From Ostrinia nubilalis (taxonomy: Eukaryota > Arthropoda > Insecta > Lepidoptera > Crambidae): DNA of 64,000 nucleotides. Below are positions 40,314-52,564 of this stretch, piece after piece; position 1 is the stretch's first letter; each line of letters begins with the position of its first letter. Location: the NCBI RefSeq assembly GCF_963855985.1, contig NC_087114.1:397001-461000 (forward strand), read 5' to 3'. The translations under genes and the position numbers were made by a program. Under the pieces are notes generated by a model that did no database searches, was not told the DNA's origin, and was given only the letters and a program-made list of their open reading frames with translations.

Positions 40314-41202
40314 TAGACTGCATCCCACTTAACATCAGGTGCGATTGTGGTCAAATACCTGCCTTGTTATGCATAAAAAAAAATAAGTTTTTAATTTAAG
40401 TTATTTGTACGAAAGATTACGCGGTAATAAGCGGTTTATGATTTACGAGGTATTAAAAAAAACTACTTACTAGATCTCGTTCAAAACAATTTTCATTGGT
40501 AGTCTAGTCAACTGTAAGTGGTATACTTAGTATAGTTTGGAGCGAAGACGGAATCCATCCACGATACAAACTATACACGATCAGTGCGCAAAATTCGTAT
40601 ATAGTTTGTAGTGACCGATTTACAAAGAGACATTCCAAAATATACACGAGCAGTTTCCTATAGGTACGTTCTGGCCATGTATAGAACGGAAAGACGCTGC
40701 ATTACATGATAAAGGTTCAAATTAATATTACACAAACTACTGAACAGGAGGTTGTTTTTATGTTATGGACTGTACATGTCCTGTCCAGTTGCTAATCCGT
40801 CCACCTGAGAATCTGTCCAGTTGAGAATCTGTCCAGTTGCGAATCTGTCCACTTGCTATGGAGGGGGTTTTGGCCCACTTTGGGTGTCACGAACTTGCAG
40901 TTGCATATTGTGTAAATATCTTAACAGCACATCGTTCTTGTTGGACCATAAGTTCGTCCTAATTTAAAAATAGTTTCGCAAAAGATATTTCAAAGCACAT
41001 ACTATCACCACAGAAAATCACACACACAATACGCTGTTGGGCGTTTTGGGTAAAACTGTTAGTCCACAGTAAATTAATAATATTAAAAATAAATACACTC
41101 ATCACACGAATGCGCATACACGTACCTGTCTCACACACAATAACCAACCCTATGTATTACGATACGACTAAGAATAGAGTCAAACGCGTGATTAGTCTAA
41201 AT

Positions 41203-41387
41203 CAGGGGTGGCCAACTTGATTAGACATAAGATCCACTGTTTACTAACGAAACCCTGTGCGAACCACTTACATACTTCTTGAAATCTTAAATGAAACAGC
41301 ATAGTTTAGTACACAATCGCGTAGTATTTTTTGCCTTGCCACGATCGACTGGACGAATAGTCGCGATCGACCGGTTGGCCACCCCTG
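41203..41387. mobile_element. hAT-type MITE
   Basis: Starts CAGGGGTGGCCAAC and ends GTTGGCCACCCCTG, flanked by gtctaaat and gtctaaaa. Confidence 0.9.
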
Positions 41388-43202
41388 GTCTAAAATACTT
41401 AAATTGACCTATCACAGAGAAAAATGGAGGGTAAAATTAAATAGTTTTGTGTTTAGTCTCGTAATGTGGACTTAACACAAAAAATAAAATAGAATAATAT
41501 GGACACTGCTTCTCCGAATTTATTTATTTAATAGGACAACCAACAAGACATACACTTATACATAAGAATTAGAAGTAAAACGACATATCGATATACAGGG
41601 TGGTTCTTCGCCTAAAGTTTGTCGAACCACGTGTATAATAGTTGTAGTGATTTAATAATTATGGTGCTCACAAGTGTACTTATAAATAGGCTTTTATAAT
41701 AGATTAACTTTATTAGATATGTACTGGTAATTGAATTTTATTTCCCAAAGCTGGCTTTGAATCTCAAAAAGAGAATTTAAAATGACATTTGGTTTGTCTA
41801 TCTATGACATTGTCTGTGGTGTTCACCCTGCAAAATTTTTTTTGATAGTTTATTAATAAGCTAGCTTTCATTTTAAACACCAATTTAGTTGTCCAATTGT
41901 TATCGTATCAAACCAAATAGTTATTGAGTGTAAGTTGTAACGTACCTTGCCATCGGCTATGTTCCATCATCACTGAAAGTATTATGAAAAGGGTTTATTT
42001 TTGTATTCAAATTATAGCGTACAGTTTAATTGGATTGAACTACTGTTTAGTAAAAACAAAAATTAACTAATGACGCCTAGTATTGCATTAGTTTTTGACT
42101 AAGAATTAATGAAGTTTACAAAAGACGCTATTCTCAGTTTTAAGATAATGATTGAATATTAGATTTTAGTTAGAATCGCTAGCTGTTTAAATATTTGTGT
42201 TGTATTATTAGTTATCGCTAGTTTAGTTTGTAGAATTTTCGTTTGATCACTCTTGAGTATTCCCTCGGGGTCAAATTACCCGCGACTCGTGACACTAGAA
42301 ACGTCGACATGACATGACACGTCTGGTAATGTCAATTTGACAGCCACCAGATGTGGTGGTTCCTTACTGCAACAAAAACATTTTTGAACTTAAACACACC
42401 TTGTTTGTATTGGTCTGGGTGTGTTCTATGTATTAAAATGGCACATAAGTGTATGTTTAAACACGTTTCCCGCTACATATTGTACAAGTATTGCTTAGTT
42501 TAGGACTAGATGGCGCTGTGTAAAACGTCAAATTAGTATTATTTATCGATAGACAAATGCGAAACTACATCTAAAATGATTCCAAAGAATAAGTGATAAC
42601 GTCACACTTTCTTTAAAGGGACATTTTGTCCCAAATTTGGATTTTAGAGTTATGTTTCAGTACATCAAATAGCGAATTATGTTGCATAGATTCACTGCAT
42701 AGGTATTGCCAAGATGTTTCACCTGGTATGGCAAGTAATCAATTATTACTGTCATATTATAATTAAAATATTACATGTGCCCCAAAATTATGTTGGAATC
42801 TGTAGATAATAATTTTAAACATGTATACGAACCAATTGATTAATTGAAAACTCAAGAATCTCATTTACTCCGGCCTCTTAGTTTAATTTTGTATAATATG
42901 TATTAGTATAGTAAGTTTTAACTTTTTGTTTAGGGAAATTTACGAATTATGTACTTTTATGTTTGATTGGGTATTTTGTGTTCAACAATATTCATCTTTA
43001 AAGTATTACATTGACTTTAAAAACAAATTAATGATTAATGAAAGATATTTTTGAAATCCAACATACAGAAGTTATTGCAATTTTTTTTAAATAATATTTA
43101 TGATAAAGTTTCGGGTATATCCTTGTAGTTTTCCATATTATATTTTATGTATTCTTTATGTTTCCAAAGTATAACACATTTGGTAAATATTCCGAGGAAT
43201 AA

Positions 43203-43239
<37 letters not shown>

Positions 43240-43970
43240 TTAACATAATAATAATATAATAGTATAATAATATAATAATAATAACATAGTGATAATTTTC
43301 TTTGACTATTTTAACTACTAGGATGTAACCTTAACTTTATTTATTATGTTATCTACAATTAATAATCAAATAAATACATCGTACGGCAAGCGGCAATAAA
43401 TGTAATAAGACTGATGATCTGGTTTTATTTCTTATAGCTTTTTCCGCGGGCATTGTCCATCTATAATAACACAAAGCACACACAAGCACAGCATAAGATG
43501 GCAGACATACCCAACGAATATTGGAATTTATTCCTTTAAGATTAAGGTTCAAAATGTGTTTGCAATCTGATGTAGGTACGCTTGTGTTACATAGAGTTCT
43601 TGCAAAATAGTCTAGTACTTCAAATGAAACTGAAAATTAGTAGAAAATAATATAATATCACAATGACATTAAGTTCGGAATGATACTTACAATATTAGAG
43701 ACTTAACACAAAGAAAAAACTGCACAATCACGATGCTCCTGTTATTCAGCAAATCTAGTTTCACTGTTACAAAATAATACTGTTGTCTCTTTCATTTCTT
43801 TGATAATGGAAAGAGATGGTATCTTAAAATCTCAGATACACAGACACTATAGATAGGAATAAAAAATAGGAATCAAATTACAAATTCGAATGACAGTTTC
43901 TTTTTTCACGGTCACCAGTTGGCGCCTCTAGCGAGTGACGGAAACTTATTAGACAGTGGCGCCACCTATA
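41388..43970. other. gene-free stretch between convergent genes
   Basis: AT-rich. Possible element ends 'cagggtggttc' (41607) and 'gttcaccctg' (41820) without matching flanks. A (TTTA)n microsatellite at 43206-43240 is followed by TAA/ATA runs. No open frame with coding character. Confidence 0.6.
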
Positions 43971-46449
43971 GCCCCATTCACGTAACAAAACTTCCACGAC
44001 AACAAATCGCTGAATACGATCCTATCGAGTAATCGTTCTATCGAAATGACCCTATGAATACGGATTTAGAACTGTTTTTCAATGGGACGACGTAACTAAA
44101 CGTCAATGACAACAAATCGCTGAATGCGCTCCTATCGAGTAATCGTGTGCGTCAGAACCGCGGGTGGGGTATCATGAAATCGAATGAAACATATTCTGGT
44201 ATTTAGTAGTGTTTTACTATTATTTGATAGCGAAGATAAAAATTTTAGTACTTATCTATAAACAAAATTAAACGAAAAACAAAGTTCCACCGCCAACCTG
44301 ACGTCAGGATGGCGGGTGGGTAGTTGAACGGTGTACAATACTTAGAAACTGTAAATGCCAATTTTTAGTATCTCTTCATTAAATAAATAAAATAATGTTA
44401 ATTTTTATCTACGCCTTTTTATTTACTTGTGAAATATATTTTTTTCAATGTCGGAAGCCATACAAAATTTTTTTTTGTTTAGATTCAAAAGTTATCTGAT
44501 TAAAACAGCATTAAACGATAAATGAGGTGCACTGATATTTAATACATATCTACAAGTATTGCATAGTAGAGTAAAAAGATTTAGTAGTTCTACTAAATAC
44601 AAGATGAAACGATTAACAAAGTCCGCCGCCGTCCATTCTGACATCAAGTTGGCGGGTGGAAATAAAACGGTGTAAAAGGCATAAAGACTATAGATGTTAA
44701 CTTATTATAATAGTCCTTTGGTAACTACTTACATTCATTTTAAAATTATAACTTTTAACATCTTTAAATATTATTTATTTCATTATTTTTAATAACCATT
44801 CTGTGCGCCCACATGTTAAGAGTCGCGGCTTAGATTAAATTATGGATTGTAATTTGTACTTAAATATGACTAACTTGTTTTGTGAGCCTTAAATAAATAA
44901 ATAATAAACCCTTGTTCCACATACTTTATGGAATGAGATCTAGTTGACGGGAGGGATGATCGGGATCACATTCTTTATTAGCCATGGAACATTTCTCTCG
45001 ACAGAGTAAGAGCAATGAGAATGAGAAAATGTTTTAAATTACTGCGTTTCATCTTTTTAATCTATTATTTAGGTACTTACCTACTTACTAGTAAACATTT
45101 ACATAGAAGTTCCTCAATTTATAAATATTTAAATAAAACAACTGCTGTTTACATAATTTATTCATAATCATCTCTAAATTAACTATAATATTATTATATC
45201 CGCCAATATTCCTAACTATAATTTACAGTCTTGATAGGAATTCTCATCTGAGGACTTAGTGTGAGTTAACATCAAAGAAGATTTTAGTTCTTGAAAGTTT
45301 CCGCTAGGTTCGCTGTCATACGTTTATTGTTACTTTTGCAGTCGACATCGAATGCGTTTGTCATAAACTCACACTACGCCCCCTGCTCTGAGGAACTTCT
45401 ATGTAAATGTTTACTAGTAAGTAGGTAAGTACCTAAATAATAGCTTAAAAAGATGAAACGCAGTAATTTTAAACATTTTCTCATTCTCATTGCTCTTACT
45501 CTGTCGAGAGAAATGTTCCATGGCTAATAAAGAATGTGATCCCGATCATCCCTCCCGTCAACTAGATCTCATTCCATAAAGTATGTGGAACAAGGGTTTA
45601 TTATTTATTTATTTAAGACTCGCAAAACAAGTTAGTCATATTTAAGTACAAATTACAATCCATAATTTAATCTAAGCCGCGACTCTTAACATGTGAGCGC
45701 ACAGAATGGTTATTAAAAATAATGAAATAAATAATATTTAAAGATGTTAAAAGTTATAATTTTAAAATAAATGTAAGTAGTTACCAAAGGACTATTATAA
45801 TAAGTTAACATCTATAGTCTTTATGCATTTTACACCGTTTTATTTCCACCCGCCAACTTGATGCCAGAATGGACGGCGGCGGACTTTGTTAATCGTTTCA
45901 TCTTGTATTTAGTAGAACTACTAAATCTTTTTACTCTACTATGCAATACTTGTAGATATGTATTAAATATCAGTGCACCTCATTTATCGTTTAATGCTGT
46001 TTTAATCAGAGAACTTTTGAATCTAAACAAAAAAAAATTGTATGGCTTCCGACATTGAAAAAAATATATTTCACAAGTAAATAAAAAGGCGTAGATAAGA
46101 ATTAACATTATTTTATTTATTTAATGAAGAGATACTAAAAATTGGCATTTACAGTTTCTAAGTATTGTACACCGTTCAACTACCCACCCGCCATCCTGAC
46201 GTCAGGTTGGCGGTGGAACTTTGTTTTTCGTTTAATTTTGTTTATAGATAAGTACTAAAATTTTTATCTTCGGTATCAAATAATAGTAAAACACTACTAA
46301 ATACCAGAATATGTTTCATTCGATTTCATGATACCCCACCCGCGGTTCTGACGCACACGAGTAATCGTTCTATCGAAATGACCGAACACGGATTTAGAAC
46401 TGACTTCTGAACGTCAGCGAGATCTTGACTGTCAAAATACGTGAATTAG
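43971..46449. mobile_element. MITE (family R), copy 2, carrying the fold-back element
   Basis: Left part 43971-44145, with an internal duplication of 'aacaaatcgctgaat', and right part 46368-46449. They restore 'cctatcgagtaatcgttcta' when the insertion is removed. Ends 'attcacgtaacaaaact' and 'caaaatacgtgaatt'. Confidence 0.8.
44146..46357. mobile_element. 2.2-kb fold-back element with ~970-bp arms
   Basis: Left arm 44146-45116 and right arm 45388-46357 are inverted copies at roughly 98% by eye; the loop is 271 bp. Terminus TGTGCGTCAGAACC. CGAGTAATCG is duplicated on both sides (44136-44145, 46358-46367). Very long arms with a 9-10 bp duplication are typical of Mutator-like (MULE) non-autonomous elements; the class is an inference. 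No transposase frame. Confidence 0.92.
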
Positions 46450-46450
46450 G

Positions 46451-46641
46451 CAATGAGGGTTTTCGCGAATGAAAGATCCGCTAGATGGCAGGACGTGGAT
46501 GTGGGGTCTGACTGCTGCGTGATTGGTAGATTTTGACATATCTGTCAATGTCATGTCAAAAATAACCAATCATGCAGCATTTGGACCTCGCGTCTACGTA
46601 TTGCCATCTGGCGGATTTTTCATTCGCGAAAACCCTCATTG
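46451..46641. mobile_element. MITE (family S), intact copy
   Basis: 191 bp with terminal CAATGAGGGTTTTCGCGAAT and its inverse; the inner arms include 'tgcgtgattggt' versus 'accaatcatgca'. Confidence 0.93.
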
Positions 46642-47198
46642 GCCACAAACAAGTGATAGGACCTAACTCGCCAATGGCGCAAACTAGTAAGCGTAATTAG
46701 AAACACATAATTCGAAATCAAATAGGTACATTTCTTAGGATAATAATACAATAGATAACATATTTTACAAAAATTTGCAAAATCAAATTTTGCTTTTACA
46801 CAACTAGCAATTTGTACTTTAGGAACTATAATATTAATTCGAGTTACTATGGCACTCATGCTGTCTCTCTTACTCGTGGTAGTAGTCCAATTTGAGTAAA
46901 AGAGAAGTATTTTCTAAGGGTGACAATCGCGCGACACTTTTACAGGATAAACACCAAAATTAAAGCGGTTAATAACCATATTGCTGTTTTAGCCAAATAA
47001 TTCCTCAATACTTAGGTCTAATGTAGAATTCAAGATGATAAAGGGACAAACGCGATGAAAATCCAAAAAATCAGGGCAAAACACAGCGGGCCAGATGGCA
47101 GAAAATATAAATACACATAAATTCTTAAACAAAAAGCTTATAACTAGTATTTGTAACAATAATAACTATAAAGACTAAGGGAACACTGTTTTTTAAAG
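46642..47198. other. gene-free stretch
   Basis: AT-rich, no repeats recognised, no coding signal. Confidence 0.5.
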
Positions 47199-47411
47199 TC
47201 CAATCGCCGGGCACGTAGAATTTCGTCCAATGACCCCAAGCTACCCATCTATATCGCTCGCGCGTAATTATAATTATTGCTGTCGCGCTCGCACACTCAC
47301 TGCGGCCGCCCGTCGCACAGTCGCGACAGCAATATAATTACGCGCGACCGATTAGGATAAGTAGCTTGGAGTCATTGGACGAAAATCTACGTGCTCGGCG
47401 ACTGGACTATA
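47199..47411. mobile_element. palindromic MITE (family P), copy 3
   Basis: 'gggcacgtagaatttcgtcc' and its inverse at the ends; 'gcgtaattataatt' and the gcggccgc core in the middle. Confidence 0.85.
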
Positions 47412-48025
47412 GTACGAGTAGTTCTGAAAAAAATGTCACACGATTTTGAACACCCCAGCAATAAGTAAGACTTACACACTAAACAATTTTATGTTTTAGA
47501 CATCCATAAACAACACTCATTTCTCTTCTAGGCTATGCTCAACAAGACTCGATACAAACTCAAGTCATTGGCTTCAGAAGCCTGTGTTTTGATCTGTCTC
47601 TAAATTATAGAATTTATATAACTCCAAACTACCTACAAGAATAAACTTTTTAATCAACAACAATAATACAAATAAAGAGATCAAAGGTTTTCAGTTATTT
47701 GGCAAAATCACAACTTGGAAGAACTTTGTTCCGTGAGATTTACAACTTAAAGGATAATATTCTTTACAATGTAATTTGTACCGAAGCTTAATTTTAATCA
47801 GTACGTCATTTTAAACACTAACTACTAATTTAGATAACTATAATTTAAAAACTTTATTGCCTTGTGTTAAGGCTCAAAACAAAAAAAAACAATCATTGCA
47901 AGGCTTTCACTTTTAAATTGGTCAGATTTTTGAACTAAGAAGTAGTGAATTTTGTGGGCGTGGCGTTTTGACAGATGTCACGGTGACAGCTGTCAATTCA
48001 CATAAAACGTTACACCACGTTCATT

Positions 48026-48031
48026 TTTATT
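48026..48031 (-). terminator. possible polyadenylation signal of the minus-strand gene
   Basis: AATAAA on the minus strand, about 260 bp past the stop of the candidate last exon. Depends on that exon being real. Confidence 0.35.
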
Positions 48032-48291
48032 ACACTTCATAGATTTTTAAATAAATACAACAACCAACAACCTTGCCAAGATTATTAAATATAATTTTGT
48101 TTTTCAACTTTCAACAACAAGTCGCGAATTTTTACTTTCAATTTTTTCGCAAACTTTTTACAATAAGCATAATTTACGCACTCCAAAATTTGTTCCAATT
48201 TTTTCTCAATAATCGAGTCCTCCACCACATATATTTTTCCCACTTTCCACAAGCTTAACTAAGATTCATTTTTCCTACTTTTCTCAATCAA

Positions 48292-48475
48292 CTAACATCT
48301 CCAACAAACCTCACAGCCTATAAGGTCTTCCCATTCCGATCCCGATGATCCTGTCTCGCTGGAGTCGTCCCCGCCCACGCCCCGCGCCGTCCCCGCACGC
48401 CCCGCGCGGCTGCGGGCCCACGTCGCGCGTGGGGCATTCGTGGGGCGTCGTGTGGGTGGCTCGTAAAGTGTGGGC
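48292..48475 (-). CDS. candidate last exon of the minus-strand gene
   Basis: A GC-rich island with a minus-strand frame PTLYEPPTRRPTNAPRATWA, RSRAGRAGTARGVGGDDSSE, TGSSGSEWEDLIGCEVCWRC, stop. The acceptor gaccccag would need phase 2, whereas the exon at 52471 ends in phase 1. A missing small exon, or a separate gene, must therefore be assumed. Base composition and acidic S/E/W content resemble the other exons. Confidence 0.4.
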
Positions 48476-48699
48476 CTGGGGTCAATTCTTAGGTCAGACA
48501 TGTTAGTGGCCATTTAATTCTTAAAAATGTTAATGATTAATAGGAAAAAAGTTTTTTTATTTCAAGTTATGGTTTTAGCTTTTGATTTCGGATACAATGG
48601 GGTTCTTTCACATGCAAAGTTCATCGCCGAAGGCGGATATTTTGTCAACCCATTAAAAACAATTAAAAATGTGAAACTTTGGCTTGCTGCAAACTAAAG

Positions 48700-51550
48700 T
48701 TAGTGGGGAGACAGTAAGGACCTATTCCCTCTGGCGGTCCCTGGAATCTAGTGTGCTGCAAGCTAGGGGAATGTGAAGGAGGAGGGAAAACCTGTTCCCT
48801 CCCGCGCGCAGAAAACATCTAGGTCGCTGATGACTAGGGAAGGGGAAGCAGAAGTACACTCGGCATCAAATAAATCGTACCTCCCGTGACAAGCACTTAT
48901 CAAACGTATGTATCCCCACTTCCCACCAACATTGGTACCATTTGAAAGCCTAGTTCTAAACTTCATTTCATTAAAGGAAAGGTTTTTACCCCAAAAATGT
49001 GTCTTTACAAGGATCCAGAGTCACTTCTTCAAAAAATAGGTAGTTACGCTATAGCCATTTTTTATGACTACAAAACTGTTAAGTTGGTATTAATCGCTAT
49101 CCATCTGTTAAAGAGGACACGTGAGATCTTTATTTGGTTTTATAACCATAAAAATTGGTCTAATTGATCCCAGAGGTGAGCCCAAAGTGAGGTCTATTTT
49201 CAAGTCACATTTATGGTATATGTTAATCATTTATTTAGAAATGAAATGTATTTTTCTTTAAGGATATTTATTGGGCTTTCAAATAACACCAATATTGTTG
49301 GGGTACCATGATTGTGTCAGAAGAAAATCTTTAAAGTTCGCGTCGCGGAAGGTGCGGTTTATTTGATGTTAAGTGTAGTAATTCTATTTATGGGGAGGGG
49401 GGGAAATCAAAATATGGGGTAAATACCTGTTCCCTGGCGCTCGCTTCCCGCAGCAGCAGCCTTAAAGCAAGCGCGTGGCTTCTTACCGCGCCCGCTAGTT
49501 GACTTCGCGATAAACACGCGGCGCTCAATACATCCAGCTCGTTGCTAGCTAGAGAAAAGGGGATAAAACACTGCTTGCTAGGGGAGGGGAAAAGCTGCTA
49601 AGTAGGGGAAGGGAACGCCGTTTGCTAGGGGGAGAGAACGTCGCATCCTAGGGGGAAGGAACGCCGCTTGTTAGGGGGAAGGAACACCGCTTGCTAGGGG
49701 GAGGAAGTTCTACTAACTAGGGAGGCGCAGGAAGTAAGTACTTACTTGTTCTTGTAACGTATGGAGGTATCTGTGAATTTACTTTTATAAACCAATGTCA
49801 GTTTGTATGCTAGCTCAGTTCTCAAATAGACGTTATTGCGAGCACTCCGTTGTTTTATTTATCAGTTCTCTTTGCTGAAAATTCAAAATAGCTCCGGCTC
49901 TGGTCACTATAGGGGGAGGGGTAGAAAGCACTGCTTGCTAGAAGAAGAGGGACAAGTAATTAAGTACCTGTTCTCTAGCGCTCGCTTTTCGTAGCAGCAG
50001 CCTTAAAGCAAGTGCGTGTCGGGCGAGAGGGAAAAAGCTCTGTTAGCTAGGGAAAGGGGCGGAATCACTTCTAACCTACGGGGAAAAGGGGAAAACACTA
50101 CTAGCTAGAGGGATTTGATAAGTACCTGTTCCCTGGCGCTCGCTTCCCGCAGCAGCAGCCTTAAAGCAAGTGCGTGTCGGGCGAGAGGGAAAAAGCTCTG
50201 TTAGCTAGGGAAAGGGGCGGAAACACTTCTATCCTACGGGGAAAAGGGGAAAACACTACTAGCTAGAGGGATTTAGTATGTACCTGTTCTCTAGCGCTCG
50301 CTTCTCGCAGCAGCAGCCTTAAAGCAAGTGCGTGGCTTCTTACCGCAACCGCCTGCTGTCTTCGCGATAAACTCAATACATCCGACTCGTTGCTAGCTAG
50401 GAACGAAGGGGAAGGAGCATTGCGGAAGTAACTGTTCTCTGGCGCCCGCTTCCCGCAGCAGTAGCTGGTTGTCGCTAGGGGGAGGAAACACTGCTAGCTA
50501 GGGGGAGGGGGAGGAAGCACTGCTAGCTAGGGAAGGGGAGGAAGTAAGTACCCGTTTCCTTTGCTAGGGGGAGGAAGTTATACTAGCTAGACAGGACGAA
50601 GTACCTACCTGTTCAGTGTTCCCTTTGCCAAAAGTGCGAAATAGCTCCCGGCTCTTTAATCTGAGGGGTAGGAAGCACTGCTTGCTAGAAGAAGAGGAAT
50701 ATGTAAGTAAGTACCTGTTCTCTAGCGCTCGCTTCCCGCAGCAGCAGCCTTAAAGCAAGTGCGTGGCTTCTTACCGCGCCCGCTAGCTGTCTTCGCGATA
50801 AACACGCGGCGCTCAATACATCCAGCTCGTTGCTAGCTAGAGAAAAGGGGATAAAACACTGCTTGCTAGGGGAGGGGAAAAGCTGCTAAGTAGGGGAAGG
50901 CAACGCCGTTTGCTAGGGGGAGAGAACGTCGCATCCTAGGGGGAAGGAACGCCGCTTGTTAGGGGGAGGGAACACCGCTTGCTAGGGGGAGGAAGTTCTT
51001 CTAGCTAGGGAGAGGATGAAGTAAGTAGGTACCTGTTCCTTTTGACGAAAGTGCGAAATAGCTCCGGCTCGTTACTCGCTAGAAGAAGAGGTAGAAAGCG
51101 CTGCTTGCAAGTAATAGAGCGGGAGGAAACGCTGCAAGCTAGAAGAAGAGGGATAAGTAATTAAATACCTGTTCCCTGGCGCTCGCTTCCCGCAGCAGCA
51201 GCCTTAAAGCAAGATTTTCTACTTTTTGGGGTTTTCTACTAGCTAGCTAGGGGAGGAAAGTAAGTACCTGTTCTCTTTGCCGAAAGTACGTAATATCTTC
51301 AGCTCTTCGTAGCATGGAAGGGGGAGGAATCCTCGCAAGCTAGGGGGAGGGAACGCTGCAAGCTAGAAGAAGAGGGATAAGTAATTAAGTACCTGTTCTC
51401 TAGCGCTCGCTTCCCGCAGCAGCAGCCTTAAAGCAAGCGCGTGGCTTCTCACCGCGCTCGCTAGCTGACGTCGCGATAAACACGCGGCGCGCGCGCTGAA
51501 TAAATCCGGCTCACTTGTCGCTATGGGGAAAGAAAAGGACGTAAGTAAAA
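48700..51550. repeat. purine-rich minisatellite complex
   Basis: Irregular arrays of 'gctagggggaggaag'-type words (15-35 bp) are mixed with a longer module, 'cgctcgcttcccgcagcagc' plus 'agccttaaagcaag', seen at about 49438, 49978, 50137, 50292, 50724, 51180 and 51402. 49420-49735 and 50712-51010 are near copies about 1.3 kb apart. 48840-49400 is less repetitive. Strong G/A strand bias. Confidence 0.85.
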
Positions 51551-51555
51551 GTAAA

Positions 51556-51797
51556 AGCGCTTTCACATTTAGGCGATTTAGCAGCGCGACAGACTAATTG
51601 TCGAAATTTTCATACTATGTGACAGCGTATGCATGCCTTCACATTACAAAAACGCCGCTGCCGCGCTTCTTCTTTTATAGCCGTTTTTGTCGCGCGACTG
51701 TAGCGCTTCTAAGTCGCGCTGCAGTAGCGCGACTCGTATCCATACATATTTATGTAGCGCTGCAGCTGCGCTACAAACGCCTATATGTGAAAGCGCT
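51556..51797. mobile_element. TIR MITE
   Basis: Starts AGCGCTTTCACATTTAGGCG and ends with the inverse 'cgcctatatgtgaaagcgct'; the interior is rich in gcgc/cagc words. Confidence 0.8.
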
Positions 51798-51822
51798 CTA
51801 AATGAGGGCGAAAGTAAAGTCC

Positions 51823-51935
51823 GTATGCACAAACGATGCTTGCTTAAGTGAAGCAGCAAATCGAACGCACAGCGTTGAATAAAGCTCTGTGATTGGTTCG
51901 TGTGTCACCCTGTGAGACCTCAATAGTAATGTTTG
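51823..51935. mobile_element. MITE (family Q), copy 3
   Basis: 'cacaaacgatgcttgcttaa' to 'caatagtaatgtttg', then joined to a perfect palindrome in place of its usual 'tgaatacggg' end. Confidence 0.8.
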
Positions 51936-52019
51936 CTTACTCTTCTTACCCTTACTTACTTATATCTTCTAATACGGGCGTATTAGAAGATATAAGTAAG
52001 TAAGGGTAAGAAGAGTAAG
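51936..52019. repeat. perfect 41-bp palindrome
   Basis: Arms 51936-51976 and 51979-52019 are exact inverse copies separated by GG. The arm is a TTAC/CTTA-rich sequence. Confidence 0.97.
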
Positions 52020-52470
52020 TAAGTGAGGGTGTTATGGAAACCATCGGGGGAACAGTTATACTCAGACCATTATACCTAGCGGAATAGAGCGACAAAGAAC
52101 TGAGCGAGCGAGATGTCACTAGCAGCAACACTGTGTGATAAAAAGAGATGCGTGATGCCGTCGTCACGTCAAACAGAACCATTTTTGCAAAAATTTGACA
52201 GTTCAGAGGCACTCAGTGGCACGCTGAAAATTTGAACTGAGATATTTTCAGAATTTACGTGAGTGAAATCATGGATGTTTCTGAGAAATAGTGCTTCAGA
52301 AACGTAGTGACTGGTTCAGTCATTGATTTAATGTACAAAACCGCGAAATAATCCTGACACTGACACACAAATGTCATCCAAAATCGGTTTCGTTTGACAG
52401 CTCGTAGTTGTTGCTCTATTCCAAAGGAATATTAACTTTATGAGTCGGACAAAGTATAAAGTATACATAC
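52020..52470. other. intron or gene-free stretch
   Basis: No repeat or coding structure recognised. Confidence 0.5.
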
Positions 52471-52564
52471 CAGAGAGATTGAGGTCGACTTCTGTAGAGT
52501 GTGGCGCGGCGGCGGCGCCTCTCATGAACGACACCATGCTGTCCGAAGACATGCAGCGGCCCTC
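52471..52564 (-). CDS. minus gene exon 6
   Basis: Acceptor cttctccccag, donor gtatgt; 94 nt, phase 0 to 1. It reads EGRCMSSDSMVSFMRGAAAA, PHSTEVDLNLS. The frame stops within a few codons after the donor, so a further exon is expected. Confidence 0.75.

Larger units (their letters stand above)
38326..40866. mobile_element. 2.5-kb element with 86-bp TIRs made of 16-bp units
   Basis: Both ends start CCCCTCCATAGCAAG and continue with four and a half 16-bp units (TGGACAGATTCGCAAC and variants). The right end is an exact inverse over 86 bp. A 7-bp duplication, GTTTTGG, flanks it (38319-38325, 40867-40873). No transposase frame inside. It contains other debris: 38864-39133, 39965-40125, 40170-40313 and an inverted piece of the 13929 family at 40430-40490. 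Confidence 0.85.

Noticed and set aside
41607..41831. Possible CAGGGTGG element
   Set aside because: The right end is not next to TA and the inner inverted repeat is too short to define an element.
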